Source of the DNA: an uncultured Desulfovibrio sp. | GTDB lineage: Bacteria > Desulfobacterota > Desulfovibrionia > Desulfovibrionales > Desulfovibrionaceae | Length of the DNA: 8,660 bases | Direction: 5' to 3' | Assembly: GCA_946490455.1 (NCBI GenBank) | Contig: CAMLXE010000058.1 | Location: 1-8,660 of the forward strand | In this document: positions 6,506 through 8,660 of the stretch, piece by piece | Numbering within the stretch: position 1 is the first letter of the stretch | How the letters are laid out: each line of letters opens with the position of its first letter | The notes under the pieces: model-generated | The model's input: only the letters and a program-made list of their open reading frames with translations | The model's database searches: none | Told to the model about the DNA's origin: nothing | Made by a program: the position numbers and the translations under genes

Positions 6506-8458
6506 TTATTTTTCCATTCGTTTCAGTTTTCTGTGCAGTGTTGAAAGTGAAATACCTAATTGATTGGCTGTTGCTGTTTTATTTCCATTATTTTTTTCGA
6601 GAGATTCTAATATAAATTTTGTAACTTCTGATTTTAGTTTCCCATTTGTAGTGTTTTTTTCTTTAATTGTTGGAGATGGTAGTGAGGATTGTCCATGAGA
6701 TCCGAGAATAGAAGCAATTTCTTCATAGGATATAATGGTATTTTTTGTTGTCACAATAATTCGTTCTATAATATTCTTTAACTCACGGATATTTCCAGGA
6801 AAAGAATAGGATCTGAGAAAGCGTAGAGCTGATTCGGATAGGATTGGACAGGGTTTGCTGAGTGTCTTCGACATGAGACCAAGAAAATGATTGGCAAGGC
6901 TTGCGATATCTTCTTTTCTCTCTCTGAGAGGAGGGAGTCTGAGCGATAACACATTGAGACGATAAAATAGATCTGCCCTAAAAATTTTTTTCTTCACGGC
7001 CCCTTCAAGATCAACATTGGTAGCACAAATGATCCTGACATCGATCGGGATAAGCGATTTTCCACCGATACGTCGAATTTTTTTTTCTTCTAGTACCCGT
7101 AAAAGGCGAGCCTGCACCCCCATAGATATTTCTCCAATCTCATCTAGGAAGAGCGTGCCTCCATGGGCAATTTCAAAGAGTCCAGGATTGCCTCCTTTCT
7201 TCGCTCCTGTATAGGCTCCTTCTTCATATCCGAACAGTTCGCTTTCTAGAAGACTTTCCGGGAGAGCTGTACAGTTTATGGCTACAAAGGGTTTTTCATG
7301 CCGTGGAGAGGCAAGATGTATGCCTTGGGCAAACATTTCCTTGCCCGTCCCTGACTCTCCAAGAATCATGACCGTAGACGGGTATTGGGCATAGCTGCGT
7401 GCAGTTTCGAGAAGTTGTCTTGAAGAGAGAGAATGACATATGATATCATCGAATGTATGTTGGGCAACATGTCCTCGATTATGAAGTTTTTTTCGTATGT
7501 TCTGCTCTATTTTTTGCAGTTGGGCTGCTTTTTGAATTACAACGACCCCTCCGCAATGACGGTTATCTATGGTGAATACCGGATTTAAGGAAATAGCATA
7601 GTTGTTTTTGCGAATGCTGCGTACTTCCCCAAGCCATTTCTGTCTTGTCCGAACAGCTGTATCAATACCGGTTTTTGACAGGAACTGGTTTTTCCCTCTT
7701 TCCATATTTCCAGAGCCATCTGCTTCAGAAAAAAGATTTCTGGCCAGCTGGTTAAAATGTATGACATTGCCATTTTCATCCATGGAAAACAGGGCAAGAG
7801 GTACAGAATCAAGCATGATGGTAAGTCGGGCATGTGACTCCTGTTTTTGAAGAATGGTTTTGGCTACCGATTCTGCCTCGCGCAATGCCTGAAGAACGCT
7901 CATCAGGTCAGAATGCAATTGAATGGTTTGCATCCCATAGGTTTTACCATACTTTACAGCTGGTTCTCCACCAATAAGAACACGGAATCCTTGTTCATAA
8001 AGACGACGAACTCCCTCTTTGGCGTCTCCTGGGAGGCGCATGCAGTAGGTACCAAGTTCCAGATCAAAATTTTTGGCGATTTTTTCTGCGCCTTCAATAA
8101 CGGCGTCAAAGCTGACTATGGCTATTTTATTGGAGAATTGTTTGGCTTCCAGAATGAGAGCCAAAATATCGAAACCGGTCAAAGGAATATTGATAACAGG
8201 TACATGGAAATTCTGACGGATGGCTGTTGCGCAGCTCCCTCTGCTGCATATGGCAATGGCACCTCTTTTAAGAGCTTCTGCGGCGTATTCCACGCAGTCA
8301 TCAGGTGGGCATGAATATACCGACACATGAAATGAAATTTGTGAGCGCAAAATTTGTACCTGTTCTTCTAGTAACGTGTCCTGACCAACAACTGCTATGC
8401 AGTGACTCGTTTCAAGCAAATCAGATGAAGAGTTGAATTCTGTATTATCAATAGGCAT
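6506..8458 (-). CDS. Sigma54-dependent transcriptional activator with PrpR-type N-terminal domain
   Basis: A 650-residue enhancer-binding protein that would use ATP to open promoters bound by RNA polymerase-sigma54. Domains in order: a PrpR_N-like sensor domain (about 20-195; CSRGSCATAIRQNFHVPVIN and LTGFDILALI are typical); a PAS-like domain (about 208-310; MLDSVPLALFSMDENGNVIHFN); the AAA+ domain (about 335-575); and a Fis-type helix-turn-helix at the C terminus (about 612-648; NKTATANQLGISLSTLHRKL). In the AAA+ domain are Walker A GESGTGKE (367-374), the sigma54-contact loop GAYTGA (414-419, Tyr for the usual Phe), Walker B GGTLFLDE (433-440) and FRADLFYRLNV (493-503). There is no receiver domain, so control is by a ligand, not phosphorylation. 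The start ATG (8456-8458) has GAGGTG just upstream. The ligand is unknown; PrpR_N binds 2-methylcitrate in PrpR but other small molecules in relatives. No sigma54 target gene is visible here. The gene is richer in A+T than the left side. Confidence 0.93.
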   Translation of the reverse strand: MPIDNTEFNSSSDLLETSHCIAVVGQDTLLEEQVQILRSQISFHVSVYSCPPDDCVEYAAEALKRGAIAICSRGSCATAIRQNFHVPVINIPLTGFDILALILEAKQFSNKIAIVSFDAVIEGAEKIAKNFDLELGTYCMRLPGDAKEGVRRLYEQGFRVLIGGEPAVKYGKTYGMQTIQLHSDLMSVLQALREAESVAKTILQKQESHARLTIMLDSVPLALFSMDENGNVIHFNQLARNLFSEADGSGNMERGKNQFLSKTGIDTAVRTRQKWLGEVRSIRKNNYAISLNPVFTIDNRHCGGVVVIQKAAQLQKIEQNIRKKLHNRGHVAQHTFDDIICHSLSSRQLLETARSYAQYPSTVMILGESGTGKEMFAQGIHLASPRHEKPFVAINCTALPESLLESELFGYEEGAYTGAKKGGNPGLFEIAHGGTLFLDEIGEISMGVQARLLRVLEEKKIRRIGGKSLIPIDVRIICATNVDLEGAVKKKIFRADLFYRLNVLSLRLPPLRERKEDIASLANHFLGLMSKTLSKPCPILSESALRFLRSYSFPGNIRELKNIIERIIVTTKNTIISYEEIASILGSHGQSSLPSPTIKEKNTTNGKLKSEVTKFILESLEKNNGNKTATANQLGISLSTLHRKLKRMEK

Positions 8459-8530
8459 AACTCACCTCATGATAACTATGGTACTTTACTATGAGTATAA
8501 GGTTATTTGTATATATTGTATTGAAGATTT

Positions 8531-8551
8531 GTATCTTTATATAAAGTATAC
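8531..8551. promoter_or_regulatory. Palindrome in the regulator's leader, possible operator
   Basis: CTTTATATAAAG (8535-8546) is a perfect 12-bp palindrome. With single mismatched bases on each side the symmetry extends to GTA and TAC at the ends. It lies between the candidate promoter and the start codon, where a repressor or the regulator itself could bind. In such A+T-rich DNA, chance is a real alternative. Confidence 0.3.
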
Positions 8552-8565
8552 TGTTGGATTTTCTT

Positions 8566-8594
8566 ATTATGTCATGTTTATGTTTGTTTTGCAA
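8566..8594 (-). promoter_or_regulatory. Candidate sigma70 promoter of the regulator gene
   Basis: Read on the minus strand: TTGCAA as -35 (8594-8589), a 17-bp spacer, and CATAAT as -10 (8571-8566; five of six consensus bases). Transcription would start near 8559 and give a leader of about 100 nt. Spacing and -10 are good, but the A+T-rich setting makes false matches common. Confidence 0.4.
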
Positions 8595-8660
8595 TATCTG
8601 GTATTCTTACATATATAAAAAATAGTATATAGAAAAATTTGTTTTATTAAAGATGGTTAT

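Larger units (their letters stand above)
8459..8660. other. A+T-rich upstream region of the regulator gene
   Basis: 200 bp, very A+T-rich, with no supported gene. It holds the regulator's ribosome binding site (complement of CACCTC, 8463-8468), a palindrome at 8531-8551 and a candidate promoter at 8566-8594. The right edge of the window cuts the region, so a divergent gene could begin further right. Confidence 0.6.

Noticed and set aside
8433..8618. 61-residue plus-strand ORF rich in Tyr, Ile and Val
   Set aside because: It overlaps the start of the regulator gene on the other strand, has no ribosome binding site, and is the product of A+T-rich DNA without stops.

Overview
The window reads as the chromosome of a Gram-negative anaerobe, most likely a sulfate- or sulfite-reducing Desulfobacterota of the Desulfovibrionaceae type. 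The reasons are a housekeeping gene order mltA-lnt-prfB-hup, an apparent selenocysteine gene, and a long sigma54 activator with a PrpR-type sensor domain. This placement is inferred from gene content and protein style and was not tested by a search. The left 5.9 kb has balanced base composition. The right 2.7 kb is visibly richer in A+T.

Layout: (1) 1-1160, the 3' part of a lytic transglycosylase A gene (mltA), whose start lies left of the window. (2) 1269-3008, lnt, apolipoprotein N-acyltransferase. (3) 3069-4209, prfB (release factor 2), with the classic programmed +1 frameshift at an in-frame UGA (3144-3146). (4) A gap of about 400 bp, then hup (4613-4888), an HU-type nucleoid protein with a strong terminator hairpin after it. 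(5) 4897-5904, one long gene interrupted in frame by a single TGA at 5170-5172. It is best read as a selenoprotein with a CxxU motif and a SECIS-like hairpin just downstream. The protein looks exported and distantly resembles the UshA/metallophosphatase fold, but the usual metal ligands are missing. (6) 5905-6505, 600 bp of A+T-rich DNA with no convincing gene and many inverted repeats. (7) 6506-8458 on the minus strand, a sigma54-dependent activator (PrpR_N - PAS-like - AAA+ - Fis-type HTH). (8) 8459-8660, its A+T-rich upstream region, with a candidate sigma70 promoter and a palindrome.

How the genes fit together: mltA and lnt serve the cell envelope (peptidoglycan turnover and lipoprotein acylation), and the presumed exported selenoprotein also acts outside the cytoplasm. 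prfB and the selenoprotein gene both depend on UGA recoding, one by frameshift and one by selenocysteine insertion, and RF2 is the factor that competes with selenocysteine insertion. The regulator on the right looks functionally separate; its target genes are probably beyond the right edge.

The most interesting item is the selenoprotein gene: a stop-split gene that conventional annotation would break into two pieces, with a terminator-like hairpin inside its signal-peptide region and an unresolved start codon.
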